Shown here one piece after another: positions 16,212 through 25,508 of a stretch of DNA of 32,156 nucleotides (the first letter of the stretch is position 1; the number at the start of each line of letters is the position of its first letter). The stretch is from contig NZ_FQVB01000041.1 of NCBI RefSeq assembly GCF_900129305.1, positions 1 through 32,156 on the forward strand, given 5' to 3'. The DNA comes from Desulfacinum infernum DSM 9756 (lineage in GTDB: Bacteria > Desulfobacterota > Syntrophobacteria > Syntrophobacterales > DSM-9756). The translations under genes were made by a program, and so were the position numbers. The notes beneath the pieces are model-generated. The model was given only the letters and a program-made list of their open reading frames with translations. It ran no database searches and had not been told where the DNA came from.

Positions 16212-19200
16212 ATGATGACGATGGAACATGTGAGCGCCAAGAAGACGGACAACGGATCCTGGATCGCCAAGCTGATCCGGTTTTGCCTGGAAATGAAGAT
16301 CGTGGTCTTCCTGTTCGTGCTGGTGGTGGTGGCCTGGGGGATCATGGTGGCGCCCTTCGACTGGAATCTGGGAGGGCTTCCGCGCGATCCGGTGCCGGTG
16401 GACGCCATCCCGGACATCGGGGAAAACCAGCAGATCGTCTTCACCGAGTGGATGGGACGGTCGCCCCAGGACGTGGAGGACCAGATCACCTACCCGCTGA
16501 CCGTGTCGCTGCTGGGCATTCCGGGCGTCAAGACCATCCGAAGCTATTCCATGTTCGGCTTTTCCACCATCTATATCATCTTCAAGGAGGACGTGGACTT
16601 CTACTGGTCCCGGTCCCGGGTGCTGGAAAAGCTCAACAGCCTTCCCGCCGGCACGCTGCCGGCGGGGGTGCAGCCGGCCCTGGGGCCCGACGCCACGGCC
16701 CTCGGGCAGGTCTTCTGGTACACCCTGGAAGGTCGCGACCCCGAAGGCAATCCCACGGGCGGCTGGGACCTGGACGAACTGAGAAGCATCCAGGACTGGT
16801 ACGTCCGCTATGCGCTCCTTTCCGCCGACGGCGTCAGTGAAGTGGCGTCCGTGGGCGGATTCGTCAAGGAATACCAGATCGACGTGGACCCGGACGCCAT
16901 GCGCGCCCATCGGGTCACCCTCCAGGACGTCTTCGGCGCCGTGAAGGCCTCCAACGTGGATGTGGGCGCCCGGACAATCGAAGTGAACAAGGTGGAATAC
17001 GTCATTCGGGGCCTGGGTTTCGTGCGCAGCCTCAGGGACCTGGAAGAGACGGTGGTGGCCGTGCGGGACCGCGTGCCCATCCGGGTCAAGGACGTGGCCC
17101 ACGTGACCCTGGGCCCGGCGCTTCGCCGCGGGGCGCTGGACAAGGAAGGGGCCGAGGCCGTGGGGGGCGTGGTGGTGGTCCGCTACGGGGACAATCCCCT
17201 GGCGGCCATCAAGAACGTGAAGAAAAAGATCGCCGAGATCTCCCCCGGCCTTCCCAAAAAGACCCTGCCCGATGGGACGGTCAGCCAGGTGACCATCGTG
17301 CCCTTCTACGACCGCACCGGACTCATCTACGAAACCCTGGGGACCCTCAACCGGGCCCTCTACGAAGAAATCCTGGTGACCGTGATCGTCATTCTTCTCA
17401 CGGTCATGCACCTTCGAAGTTCCATCCTCATCTCCGGTCTCCTCCCCCTGGCGGTGCTCATGTGCTTCATCGCCATGAAGCTCTTTCACGTGGACGCCAA
17501 CATCGTAGCGCTTTCCGGCATCGCCATCGCCATCGGCACCATGGTGGACATGGGGATCGTGATCTGTGAAAACATCCTGCGCCGCATGGAGGAGGCGCCG
17601 CCCGGGGCCAACCGGCTGGAAGTGGTTTACCGGGCTTCGGTGGAAGTGGGAAGCGCGGTGCTGACGGCGGTGGCCACCACGGTGGTGAGCTTCCTGCCGG
17701 TCTTCACCATGGAAGCGGCCGAAGGAAAACTCTTCAAGCCCCTGGCCTTCACCAAGACCTTCGCCCTCATCGCTTCCATCATCGTGGCCCTCACGGTGAT
17801 TCCGCCCCTGGCTCACCTTCTGTTTCGGGAAAAGAGAGCCGGGAAAGCCAGGATCAGCATGCCTCGGGGAGTCCTCTACTGCCTGCTGATCGCCTCGGGG
17901 GTGGCGGCCTTCTGGTTCGTTCCCTGGTGGGCGGCTCTCCTTCTGGTGGTCACGGGAGTCTACCGATTGCTGGAATCCTTCTTGCCGCCGGCGGTGGGCC
18001 AGTGGCTGTCCCGGTCCATGAACCTGATCCTGGTGGTGCTGGTGGCCCTCCTTCTGGCCGAAGAGTGGCTGCCCCTGGGCCCGGAAAGAGGTTTGTTCCT
18101 CAACTTCCTTTTCGTGGCGATGTTGATCGGAGGCCTGCTGGGGTTTTTCGGTCTCTTTCGCTGGGTCTACGAACCGATCCTGAGCTGGAGCCTGCGGCAC
18201 AAGGCGCTTTTCCTGTGCGTTCCTCTGCTGATCACCGGGACCGGCTTCATGGTCTGGCTGGGCTTCGACGCCTTCTTCGGGTGGCTCCCCCGGGGAATCC
18301 GCCAGACGGCCCCGGTGCAGTTCGTGGCCCGGGCCTTTCCGGGCCTGGGCAAGGAGTTCATGCCGCCCCTGGACGAAGGTTCCTACCTCTTCATGCCCAC
18401 CACCATGCCCCACGCCTCCATCGGCGAGGCCATGGACGTGCTGCAAAAACAGGACATGGCCATCCGGGCCATTCCGGAGATCGAGTCGGTGGTGGGCAAG
18501 ATCGGCCGGGTGGAATCGCCCCTGGACCCGGCACCCATCTCCATGATCGAGACGGTGATCAACTACAAGCCCGAGTACCTGGTGGGCAAGGACGGGCAGC
18601 GCCTGCGATTCCGCTTCTCTCCAGACGAGACGGATCTGTTCCGTGATGAAAACGGGGTGCCCCTACCGGCTCCCGACGGCGAGCCCTACAAAGTGAGGGG
18701 AAAGTTCGAGCGGGATGACCAGGGGCGGCTCATCCCCGACGAGGACGGCATGCCCTTCCGGTTGTGGCGACCGGCGCTGGATCCCGACCTCAACCCGGGG
18801 CGCGATCCGTGGCCCGGAGTGAAAAAGCCGGATGACATCTGGAATCTCATCGTGGAGGCGGCTCAGATTCCCGGCACCACCTCGGCCCCGAAGCTCCAGC
18901 CCATCGCCGCCCGGATCGTCATGCTTCAGAGCGGCATGCGGGCGCCCATGGGCGTGAAGGTCAAGGGGCCCGACCTGGCGAGCATCGAGAAGGTGGGCCT
19001 GCAGCTGGAGCGTTTCCTCAAGGAGGTGCCCTCCATCGAGCCGGCGACGGTTATCGCCGACCGGATCGTGGGAAAACCCTACCTGGAGATCCAGATCGAC
19101 CGCGAAGCCATCGCCCGTTACGGCATTTCCATCCGTCGGGTTCAGGACGTGATCGAAGTGGCCGTGGGCGGCAAGACCATCACCACCACGGTGGAGGGCC

Positions 19201-20135
19201 GGGAGCGCTATCCCGTGCGGGTGCGCTACCTGCGGGAGCTTCGGGATACCATCGAATCCCTTTCGCGCGTCCTGGTTCCGGCTCCCGATGGAACCCAGAT
19301 CCCGTTGGAGGAACTGGCTGAGATCCGGTACGTAAGGGGCCCGCAGATGATCAAGAGCGAAGACACTTTCCTGGTGGGCTACGTGGTGTTCGACAAGAAA
19401 CCGGGATACGCGGAAGTGGACGTGGTGGAGCAGGCCCAGGCGTATCTCAAGGAAAAGCTCGCCTCCGGCGAGCTGGATCTACCGGCGGGGGTGAGCTACA
19501 CCTTCGCGGGGAGCTACGAAAACCAGATCCGGGCCCAGAAGAAGCTTTCCGTGGTGTTGCCGTTGGCCCTCTTCATCATCTTCATGATCCTCTACCTGCA
19601 GTTCCGGTCCGTGGTGACCACCTTTTTCGTCTTTTCCGGCGTTTTCCTGGGCTGGTCCGGCGGCTTTCTCATGCTCTGGCTTTACGGGCAATCGTGGTTC
19701 CTCGACTTTTCCGTCTTCGGAACATCCATGCGGGAGCTCTTTTCCGTCCATCCCATCAATCTGAGCGTGGCGGTCTGGGTGGGGTTCCTGGCCCTGTTCG
19801 GCATCGCCACCGACGACGGTGTGATCGTGGCCACCTATCTGGACGACAGCTTCCGGGAGCGAAAGCCTGAGACCGTGGAGGAGGTGCGGAGGGCCGTGCT
19901 GGAAGGGGCCAAGAGACGCCTGCGGCCGGCCCTGATGACCGTGGCCACCACCATCCTGGCCCTTCTGCCCGTACTGACCTCTTCGGGGCGGGGATCCGAC
20001 GTCATGATCCCCATGGCGATTCCTTCCTTCGGCGGAATGCTTCTGGTGCTCATCACCGTCCAGACGGTTCCCGTGCTCTATTGCGCCAAGGAAGAGCTGA
20101 AACTCCGCTGGAAGGAGCATCGGGGCGGCGCCTAG
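16212..20135 (+). CDS. cusA: CusA-like heavy-metal RND efflux pump (HME family)
   Basis: A 1307-aa inner-membrane proton-driven pump, about 260 aa longer than E. coli CusA. The HME signature is clear: EWMGRSPQDVEDQITYPL near the N-terminus and D446 in TM4 (GTMVDMG). M728 (YLFMP), M778 (DPAPISM) and M904 (IVMLQSGM) align with the CusA copper methionines M573, M623 and M672. Spacing between the first two is 50 in both proteins; between the last two it is 126 against 49, so 77 residues are inserted (about 790-880, acidic). A further hydrophobic insertion (about 546-650, three or four extra helices) precedes TM7. The start ATG has only a weak ribosome site, and several ATGs follow closely. Substrate Cu(I)/Ag(I) is inferred from the methionines. 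Confidence 0.94.
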   Translation: MMTMEHVSAKKTDNGSWIAKLIRFCLEMKIVVFLFVLVVVAWGIMVAPFDWNLGGLPRDPVPVDAIPDIGENQQIVFTEWMGRSPQDVEDQITYPLTVSLLGIPGVKTIRSYSMFGFSTIYIIFKEDVDFYWSRSRVLEKLNSLPAGTLPAGVQPALGPDATALGQVFWYTLEGRDPEGNPTGGWDLDELRSIQDWYVRYALLSADGVSEVASVGGFVKEYQIDVDPDAMRAHRVTLQDVFGAVKASNVDVGARTIEVNKVEYVIRGLGFVRSLRDLEETVVAVRDRVPIRVKDVAHVTLGPALRRGALDKEGAEAVGGVVVVRYGDNPLAAIKNVKKKIAEISPGLPKKTLPDGTVSQVTIVPFYDRTGLIYETLGTLNRALYEEILVTVIVILLTVMHLRSSILISGLLPLAVLMCFIAMKLFHVDANIVALSGIAIAIGTMVDMGIVICENILRRMEEAPPGANRLEVVYRASVEVGSAVLTAVATTVVSFLPVFTMEAAEGKLFKPLAFTKTFALIASIIVALTVIPPLAHLLFREKRAGKARISMPRGVLYCLLIASGVAAFWFVPWWAALLLVVTGVYRLLESFLPPAVGQWLSRSMNLILVVLVALLLAEEWLPLGPERGLFLNFLFVAMLIGGLLGFFGLFRWVYEPILSWSLRHKALFLCVPLLITGTGFMVWLGFDAFFGWLPRGIRQTAPVQFVARAFPGLGKEFMPPLDEGSYLFMPTTMPHASIGEAMDVLQKQDMAIRAIPEIESVVGKIGRVESPLDPAPISMIETVINYKPEYLVGKDGQRLRFRFSPDETDLFRDENGVPLPAPDGEPYKVRGKFERDDQGRLIPDEDGMPFRLWRPALDPDLNPGRDPWPGVKKPDDIWNLIVEAAQIPGTTSAPKLQPIAARIVMLQSGMRAPMGVKVKGPDLASIEKVGLQLERFLKEVPSIEPATVIADRIVGKPYLEIQIDREAIARYGISIRRVQDVIEVAVGGKTITTTVEGRERYPVRVRYLRELRDTIESLSRVLVPAPDGTQIPLEELAEIRYVRGPQMIKSEDTFLVGYVVFDKKPGYAEVDVVEQAQAYLKEKLASGELDLPAGVSYTFAGSYENQIRAQKKLSVVLPLALFIIFMILYLQFRSVVTTFFVFSGVFLGWSGGFLMLWLYGQSWFLDFSVFGTSMRELFSVHPINLSVAVWVGFLALFGIATDDGVIVATYLDDSFRERKPETVEEVRRAVLEGAKRRLRPALMTVATTILALLPVLTSSGRGSDVMIPMAIPSFGGMLLVLITVQTVPVLYCAKEELKLRWKEHRGGA

Positions 20136-20184
20136 GAGGCTGCTGTGCGAAAACGGCGCGAAAGAGCGCCTTTCCTGTAACACG

Positions 20185-20298
20185 ACCCTTTAGGGCTGGG
20201 GAGGAAGCCCCGGGCTTTGGGTGGGCCATCGCGTAGAGTCCTGTCACTTCATGGGGTACGATGGCCCTTTCCCGCGGGGCTGAAGCCCCGCGGCTACG
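20185..20298. repeat. About 115-bp dispersed repeat, inverted copy 2
   Basis: Read on the minus strand it gives CGTAGCCGCGGGGC-TTCA-GCCCCGCGG, CATGAAGTGACAG, ACGCGATG and AGCCCTAAAGGG in the same order as 8611-8726. It follows the end of the pump gene. Confidence 0.75.
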
Positions 20299-20343
20299 AG
20301 GAGGGCAAAATTCCCCGGGCTTGAAAGTCCGAGAATGACCGTT

Positions 20344-20402
20344 ATCCTGGAAGCGCGGGCGTTTCGCCCGCATTGCCTGCGGGCCGGAGGCACGCGCTTC
20401 CT
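20344..20402. repeat. Palindromic GC-rich repeat, copy 2
   Basis: GAAGCGCGGGCG...GCGGGCCGGAGGCACGCGCTTCC, related to 8300-8358. Apart from the repeats I see no gene in 20136-20563. Confidence 0.5.
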
Positions 20403-20563
20403 GGGTGTGCATCGTCTTTCCTCAGACCGAGAGTTCCGCGCCTGCAGGAGGGGGCTTCAGCGGGGAGGAAGCCGCCATGCTACGAGCCGGATGATCCGGG
20501 GTGCATTCGCGTTGGGATGCCGGCCGATTGCCGGGCGGCTTTCCGACAGGGCGGGAGGGGATC

Positions 20564-21385
20564 ATGGACGTTTCCCAGGAGAGGCTGGTACGGCTGGTCT
20601 GCTTTGTCGGAGTGCTCCTTTCAATGGCGGCCCTGGAGGCCGCCTTTCCGCGACGGCCCCGGACTCGCCCGCGGTCGGAACGGTGGCCGGCCAACCTGGC
20701 CATGGTCCTGGTGGGGGCGGTTCTCGTGCGGGGGCTGCTTCCCATGGTGCCCGTGGAGGTGGCCGCACTGGCGGGAAAGAAGGGCTGGGGGCTTCTGAAC
20801 AACCTGGAGATCCCTTCCGCTGTCGCCTGGGTGGTTTCCGTGATGGTGCTGGACGGAGTCATCTACCTGCAGCACGTGCTCACCCACGCCGTGCCCACCC
20901 TGTGGCGCCTCCACATGGTGCACCATGCGGACCTGGATATCGACTGCACCACCGGTGTGCGCTTTCACCCGGTGGAAATCCTCCTCTCGGCGGGACTCAA
21001 GACCGCCGTGGCGGCCGCCCTGGGGCCTCCCGCCGGGGCGGTGATTCTCTTCGAAGTCCTTCTCAACGGCACGGCTCTTTTCAACCACGCCAACCTGAAG
21101 CTGCCCGTTTCGTTGGATCGGGCGGTTCGCCTCTTCCTGGTCACCCCGGACATGCACCGTGTCCACCATTCGGTGATCATCCGGGAAACCCACAGCAACT
21201 TCGGCTTTTGTCTCTCCTGGTGGGATCGGCTTTTTGGAACCTACAAGGACCAACCGGAAAAGGGCCACCTGGGCATGACCATCGGCCTCAGCCAGTATCG
21301 GGACCCGACCCGGCTCAACTTCTCCCGCCTCCTCATCCTCCCGGTCACGGGTGATCTCGGTCGCCAGCCCATCAACCGGCATTGA
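20564..21385 (+). CDS. Sterol desaturase / fatty acid hydroxylase family membrane protein
   Basis: A 273-aa integral membrane di-iron oxygenase-like protein. Histidine motifs are in the family order: H104-x3-H108, H117-x2-H120-H121, then H135, H175 and H198-x2-H201-H202. Hydrophobic helices surround them (about 8-25, 45-70, 85-105, 150-170). Members hydroxylate or desaturate lipids; the substrate here is unknown. The ATG at 20564 follows GGGAGGGG; an earlier in-frame ATG (20501) has no good site. It stands alone on the plus strand after the repeat spacer and probably has its own promoter. Confidence 0.88.
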   Translation: MDVSQERLVRLVCFVGVLLSMAALEAAFPRRPRTRPRSERWPANLAMVLVGAVLVRGLLPMVPVEVAALAGKKGWGLLNNLEIPSAVAWVVSVMVLDGVIYLQHVLTHAVPTLWRLHMVHHADLDIDCTTGVRFHPVEILLSAGLKTAVAAALGPPAGAVILFEVLLNGTALFNHANLKLPVSLDRAVRLFLVTPDMHRVHHSVIIRETHSNFGFCLSWWDRLFGTYKDQPEKGHLGMTIGLSQYRDPTRLNFSRLLILPVTGDLGRQPINRH

Positions 21386-21395
21386 AAAGAGGGGG

Positions 21396-21427
21396 ATTCC
21401 TCCGCAGCCCTGAAGGGCTGCGCTACG
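21396..21427. repeat. Dispersed palindrome, partial copy
   Basis: GATTCCTCC then GCAGCCC-TGAA-GGGCTGC (21404-21421) then GCTACG, matching 8700-8731. It may also act as a bidirectional hairpin between the convergent hydroxylase and metG genes. Confidence 0.65.
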
Positions 21428-21588
21428 AGGAAAACGGTCATCCCCGGCGTTTTCGGACGATCTGCCGGACTGGAATTCTTTCTTGTCGCGCGTCCCCCAC
21501 GGGCGGGCGCGTAAGGTCCACCCCTCCAAAACGGGACGTCTCGGGTAGGGGCGAGGTTAATTCCCGCCCGCCGGGTGCCCGCACCGGG

Positions 21589-23523
21589 TTATGAAACCTT
21601 GCCGCCGGGGGACACGGGGGCGTCGGTGGTCACCAGCTTCAGGGCGTCCCCGTCGTGGGCCGCCAGGATCATGCCCTGGGATTCCACGCCCATGAGCTTG
21701 GCCGGCTGGAGGTTTGCCACCACCACCACCTGCTTTCCCACCAGATCTTCCGGGGCGTAATGCTCGGCGATGCCCGCCACCACCTGGCGTTCCTCTCCGA
21801 TGTCCACCTTGAGCTTCAAAAGCTTCTTGGACTTGGGGATCCGTTCCGCCTCCAGGACCACGCCGGCCCGGAGATCCAGCCGCTGGAAATCCTGGAAGGA
21901 GATAAGATCCGGCGCGTCCCGCTTTTCTTCCGCTTTTTCCACTTCCTTTTTCCTTTCCCTGGCGTCCTTTTCCTGCTGCCACTTCTGGAGATCCACCCGG
22001 GGAAAGAGGGCGGCGCCCTTCTGCACCTTTTCGCCTTCCACCAGGCTACCCCAGCGGGCGTCCCTTTCCAGGCGAAGGTCCAGGGCCTTGGCGGGAACGC
22101 CGAGCCGCGCCAGCATCTTTTCCGCCGTTTCGGGCATGAAGGGGGCGACGAGGACGGCCACGGTCTTGTTCACCTCCAGCAGGGTGCGCATCACCCGTTG
22201 CAGCCGGCCCTTTTGGGACGGATCCTTGGCCAGCTCCCAGGGGCCGGTCTGGTCGATGTACTTGTTGGCGGCGTTGATCATCTCCCACACCGCCATGAGG
22301 GCCTTGTGGAAGGCCCACTTGGGGATTTCTTCCGTATAGACGGAAACGCTCTCTTGGACCTGCCGCTCCAGGGCCTCGTCTTCCGGACGGGGCGGATCCC
22401 CGAACGGGGGGACCGTGCCGCCGAAGTACTTGGCCGTCATGGCCAGGGTGCGGCTGAAGAGGTTCCCCAGGTCGTTGGCCAGGTCCGAATTGAGTCGCTG
22501 GATCAGGGCCTCCTCGCTGAAATTGGCGTCCAGGCCGAAGACCATTTCCCGCAGGAGAAAGTAGCGGAAGGCGTCCACGCCGTAGACCGGGGCCAGATCC
22601 AGGGGCCGGACCACCGTGCCCCGGCTCTTGCTCATCTTGCCTTCGTTGATCTTCCAGTAGCCGTGCACGTTCAGGTGTCGGTAGGGCTCGATGCCGGCCG
22701 CCTTCAACATGGTGGGCCAGTAGATGCCGTGGGGCTTCAGGATGTCCTTGGCGATGAGATGCTGGGCCGCGGGCCAGAATTTTTCGAAGAGCTCCCCGTC
22801 CGGATACCCCAGGGCGGAGACGTAATTGATGAGCGCATCGAACCACACGTAGGTCACGTAGCGGTCGTCGAAGGGCAGCGGCACGCCCCAGCTCAACCGT
22901 TCCTTGGGCCGGGAGATGCAAAGGTCCTCCAGGGGCTCCCTCAGAAAGGCCAGCACCTCGTTGCGGTACCGCTCCGGGCGGATGAAGTCGGGGTGCTTTT
23001 CGATGTGCTCGATGAGCCAGCCCTGGTACTTGCTCATGCGGAAGAAGTAGTTGGCCTCCTCCCTCTCCACCGGCGGCTTGTCGTGGTCCGGGCATTTGCC
23101 GTCCACCAGCTCCTTTTCCGTGTAGAAGCGCTCGCAGCCGATGCAGTAAAGGCCCTTGTAGGTGTCGAAATAGATGTCCCCGGCGTCGTAGACCTTCTGA
23201 AGAATGTACTGGACCACCTTCATGTGGGCGGGGTCGGTGGTGCGGATGAAGTGGTCGTTGCTGATGTTGAGCTTGGGCCAGGTCTCGCGGAACATTTGGC
23301 TGATGCGGTCCGCGTAGGTCTTGGGGTCCGTTCCTGCGGCCTCGGCGGCCTGGACGATCTTGTCCCCGTGCTCGTCGGTGCCCGTGAGGAAATAGGTTTC
23401 GAAACCCATGAGGCGGTGGAAGCGATTCATCACATCCGCCACGATGGTGGTGTAGGCGTGTCCGATGTGCGGTTCCGCATTGACGTAGTAGATGGGGGTG
23501 GTGATGTAGAACCGTTTGTCCAT
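21589..23523 (-). CDS. metG: Methionyl-tRNA synthetase
   Basis: A 644-aa class I synthetase that charges tRNA-Met. HIGH motif H19-I-G-H22, KMSKS at 296-300, the zinc-knuckle region with C-x2-C (CIGC...CPDH), and a C-terminal tRNA-binding (EMAP/Arc1p-like) domain from about 535 (DLRAGVV...VVVVANLQPAKLMG). The ATG at 23523 is where homology begins, with AAAGGA upstream; the open frame continues to 23796 only as overlap with the previous gene. It follows the RicT-like gene by 16 bp. Last gene of the tmk-holB-ricT-metG cluster, a common order in deltaproteobacteria. Confidence 0.97.
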   Translation of the reverse strand: MDKRFYITTPIYYVNAEPHIGHAYTTIVADVMNRFHRLMGFETYFLTGTDEHGDKIVQAAEAAGTDPKTYADRISQMFRETWPKLNISNDHFIRTTDPAHMKVVQYILQKVYDAGDIYFDTYKGLYCIGCERFYTEKELVDGKCPDHDKPPVEREEANYFFRMSKYQGWLIEHIEKHPDFIRPERYRNEVLAFLREPLEDLCISRPKERLSWGVPLPFDDRYVTYVWFDALINYVSALGYPDGELFEKFWPAAQHLIAKDILKPHGIYWPTMLKAAGIEPYRHLNVHGYWKINEGKMSKSRGTVVRPLDLAPVYGVDAFRYFLLREMVFGLDANFSEEALIQRLNSDLANDLGNLFSRTLAMTAKYFGGTVPPFGDPPRPEDEALERQVQESVSVYTEEIPKWAFHKALMAVWEMINAANKYIDQTGPWELAKDPSQKGRLQRVMRTLLEVNKTVAVLVAPFMPETAEKMLARLGVPAKALDLRLERDARWGSLVEGEKVQKGAALFPRVDLQKWQQEKDARERKKEVEKAEEKRDAPDLISFQDFQRLDLRAGVVLEAERIPKSKKLLKLKVDIGEERQVVAGIAEHYAPEDLVGKQVVVVANLQPAKLMGVESQGMILAAHDGDALKLVTTDAPVSPGGKVS

Positions 23524-23539
23524 GCCGCGCTGTCCTTTC

Positions 23540-24523
23540 TCACTCCTCTCGCTTCTTTTTCTTCTTCTTGGACCTGCCGCTCCGGCTTTTCTTCTTCCCG
23601 GGTTTCTGTTGCGGACTTTCCTGCCGGGGTGCTTCCGGCTTGGGCCGCGGCCGTGCCTCACCCTCCTGGGAGGGGACGTTGGCCTCTCGGGGTGCCGGCG
23701 CCTTCGCCTGGCACGGACGGGGGGCGCCCTGGGCCGACACCGGGCCGTAGTCGATGTCGATCTCCTGACCGTTTTCCAGAAGAACCGTGACCACACGGTC
23801 GATCACGTTCTGGCGGATCACCTTGCCGCGCCCCTGGGGGGTCTCCACCTTTTTTCCCAGCTTGGGCATGCCCTGCTTGTAGTACTTGTAGGTGTCGTAT
23901 TCGTACTGCAGGCAGCACATGAGGCGCCCGCAGGCCCCTGAGATCTTGCCGGGATTGAGGCTCAGGTTCTGTTCCTTGGCCATCTTGATGGACACGGGAT
24001 GGAAGTTGCGAAGAAACGTGGCGCAGCAAAGGGGGCGCCCGCAGGTGCCGAGCCCCCCCACCATCTTGGCCTGGTTGCGCACGCCGATCTGGCGCAGCTC
24101 CACGCGCATGCGAAGCCGACGCACCAGGTCTTTCACAAGCTCCCGAAAGTCCACCCTTCCGTCGGCGGTGAAATAGAAGATGATCTTGGACCGGTCGTAG
24201 AAGCACTCCACGTCCACCAGATTCATGGGGAGCCCCAGGGCCTGGATGCGTTCCAGGCAGAAGGCTTCGGCTTCCTCCTCGAACCGCAGGTTTTCGAAAT
24301 GCTTTTCGATCTCCGACGGCTCCGCCGGCCGTTCGATGGGCTTCACTTCTTTCGGGTGAACGTCCGGGTTCTTGGCAAACGGGCCTTCCACCACCTCGCC
24401 CAAACCCTTGCCCTGTTCCGTGTTCACTACCACATAGTCGCCCTTCCGGACCTGGAAGGGACCCGGATCAAAGTGATAGATCTTGCCTCCATCCCGGAAA
24501 CGAATACCGATGACCTTTTCCAT
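23540..24523 (-). CDS. ricT: PSP1-domain protein, RicT (YaaT)-like
   Basis: A 327-aa cytoplasmic protein with the PSP1 domain (about 1-230). Two Cys-rich motifs are diagnostic: CGRPLCC (about 160) and CGRLMCC (about 197) followed by LQYEYDTYK. In Bacillus the homologue belongs to the Y-complex that binds Fe-S clusters and guides RNase Y. That function in this organism is inference. The C-terminal tail (about 280-327) is Pro/Lys/Arg-rich and ends in a long Lys run, a lineage-specific extension. The start overlaps the end of holB by 56 bp, indicating tight coupling. Confidence 0.9.
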   Translation of the reverse strand: MEKVIGIRFRDGGKIYHFDPGPFQVRKGDYVVVNTEQGKGLGEVVEGPFAKNPDVHPKEVKPIERPAEPSEIEKHFENLRFEEEAEAFCLERIQALGLPMNLVDVECFYDRSKIIFYFTADGRVDFRELVKDLVRRLRMRVELRQIGVRNQAKMVGGLGTCGRPLCCATFLRNFHPVSIKMAKEQNLSLNPGKISGACGRLMCCLQYEYDTYKYYKQGMPKLGKKVETPQGRGKVIRQNVIDRVVTVLLENGQEIDIDYGPVSAQGAPRPCQAKAPAPREANVPSQEGEARPRPKPEAPRQESPQQKPGKKKSRSGRSKKKKKKREE

Positions 24524-25508
24524 CCACCCATTCCTTTATCTTCAGGCAGACACCCTCCAGGACCAGCTGCTTGTTGGCGTGGGCCCGGAGGTGCTGCACG
24601 GCGTTTTCCACCACTTCATACATCCTGAGCAGCATGTCGGGGTCCTCGGCGAGGCGCCCTCCGTGGGCGTCCGTGTCGTCGAAGACCGTTTCTTCAGTCA
24701 TTCCCAAGCACTGCATCAGGTTTTCGCGCACCCAGAACTTAATACATTCCAGGTCTTGTTCCAAGTCTTCACTTTCCTTGACCCATTGGGCTGTGTCCAA
24801 AAAGAGGTCCAGCACCGGGCCGCGGGCCACCTCCAACAGCCGATGAACCACCTGCCGGCACCTTTCCACCCGGTCGCCTTCGGCCCACGCCCGGGCCCTT
24901 TCCAGGCTGCCGAAAGACAGTCTGGCCACCTGGGCCGCCTGGGATGGCGAAAGATTCCATCGCTCCGCGACCAGATCCCGCACCTGCTGGTCGTCCAGGG
25001 GCTGGCACCGCACGTGGCAGCATCGGGATACCAGCGTGGGCAGAAGCATCTGGGCGTCCAGGGCCAGCAGGATGAAGACGTTTCGCGGCGGCGGCTCTTC
25101 CAGGATCTTCAAGAGGGCGTTACCGGCCTCTTCGGTGAGCGCCTGGGCGTCCTGGACGACGGTGACCCGGAAGGAGCCCTCGAAGGGGCGAACCCGGCAC
25201 CGTTCCCGCACTTCCTTGATCCGGGCCAGTTTGATGGAGGTTCCTTCCTTTTCCACCCAAAGAAGGTCGGGGTGGACGCGTCGGTCGATCTTTCGGCACG
25301 CTTCGCAGGTGCCGCAAGCGATGGCGCCCGTGCCCGGGTCCGGCGGGGTGAGGCAATTGAGGGCCTTGGCCAGTTCCAGGGCCAGTCGGCCCTTTCCGAT
25401 CCCCTCCATGCCGCTCAGGAGCAGGGCATGGGGAAGGTTCCGGGTTTTCAGCAGATGGGCGAGGAACTTCTTGGCCCGAATTTGCCCGGTGATGGTTTCC
25501 AGACTCAT
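24468..25508 (-). CDS. holB: DNA polymerase III delta-prime subunit
   Basis: A 346-aa clamp-loader ATPase-like subunit. P-loop region GMEGIGKG (33-40), zinc-binding Cys cluster C65-x2-C68-x2-C71 as in delta-prime/tau proteins, the SRC motif (VSRCCHVRC) and the sensor region. The ATG overlaps the tmk stop (ATGA), and the 3' end overlaps the RicT-like gene. Gene neighbours support holB rather than dnaX. Confidence 0.94.
   Translation of the reverse strand: MSLETITGQIRAKKFLAHLLKTRNLPHALLLSGMEGIGKGRLALELAKALNCLTPPDPGTGAIACGTCEACRKIDRRVHPDLLWVEKEGTSIKLARIKEVRERCRVRPFEGSFRVTVVQDAQALTEEAGNALLKILEEPPPRNVFILLALDAQMLLPTLVSRCCHVRCQPLDDQQVRDLVAERWNLSPSQAAQVARLSFGSLERARAWAEGDRVERCRQVVHRLLEVARGPVLDLFLDTAQWVKESEDLEQDLECIKFWVRENLMQCLGMTEETVFDDTDAHGGRLAEDPDMLLRMYEVVENAVQHLRAHANKQLVLEGVCLKIKEWVDGKGHRYSFPGWRQDLSL

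Noticed and set aside
16110-18446. 778-aa reverse frame opposite the CusA-like gene
   Set aside because: His/Gly/Asp-rich antisense translation of a well-supported RND pump, with no known motif.
23524-23796. N-terminal extension of metG
   Set aside because: The added residues are out-of-frame translation of the RicT-like tail; homology starts at the ATG at 23523.
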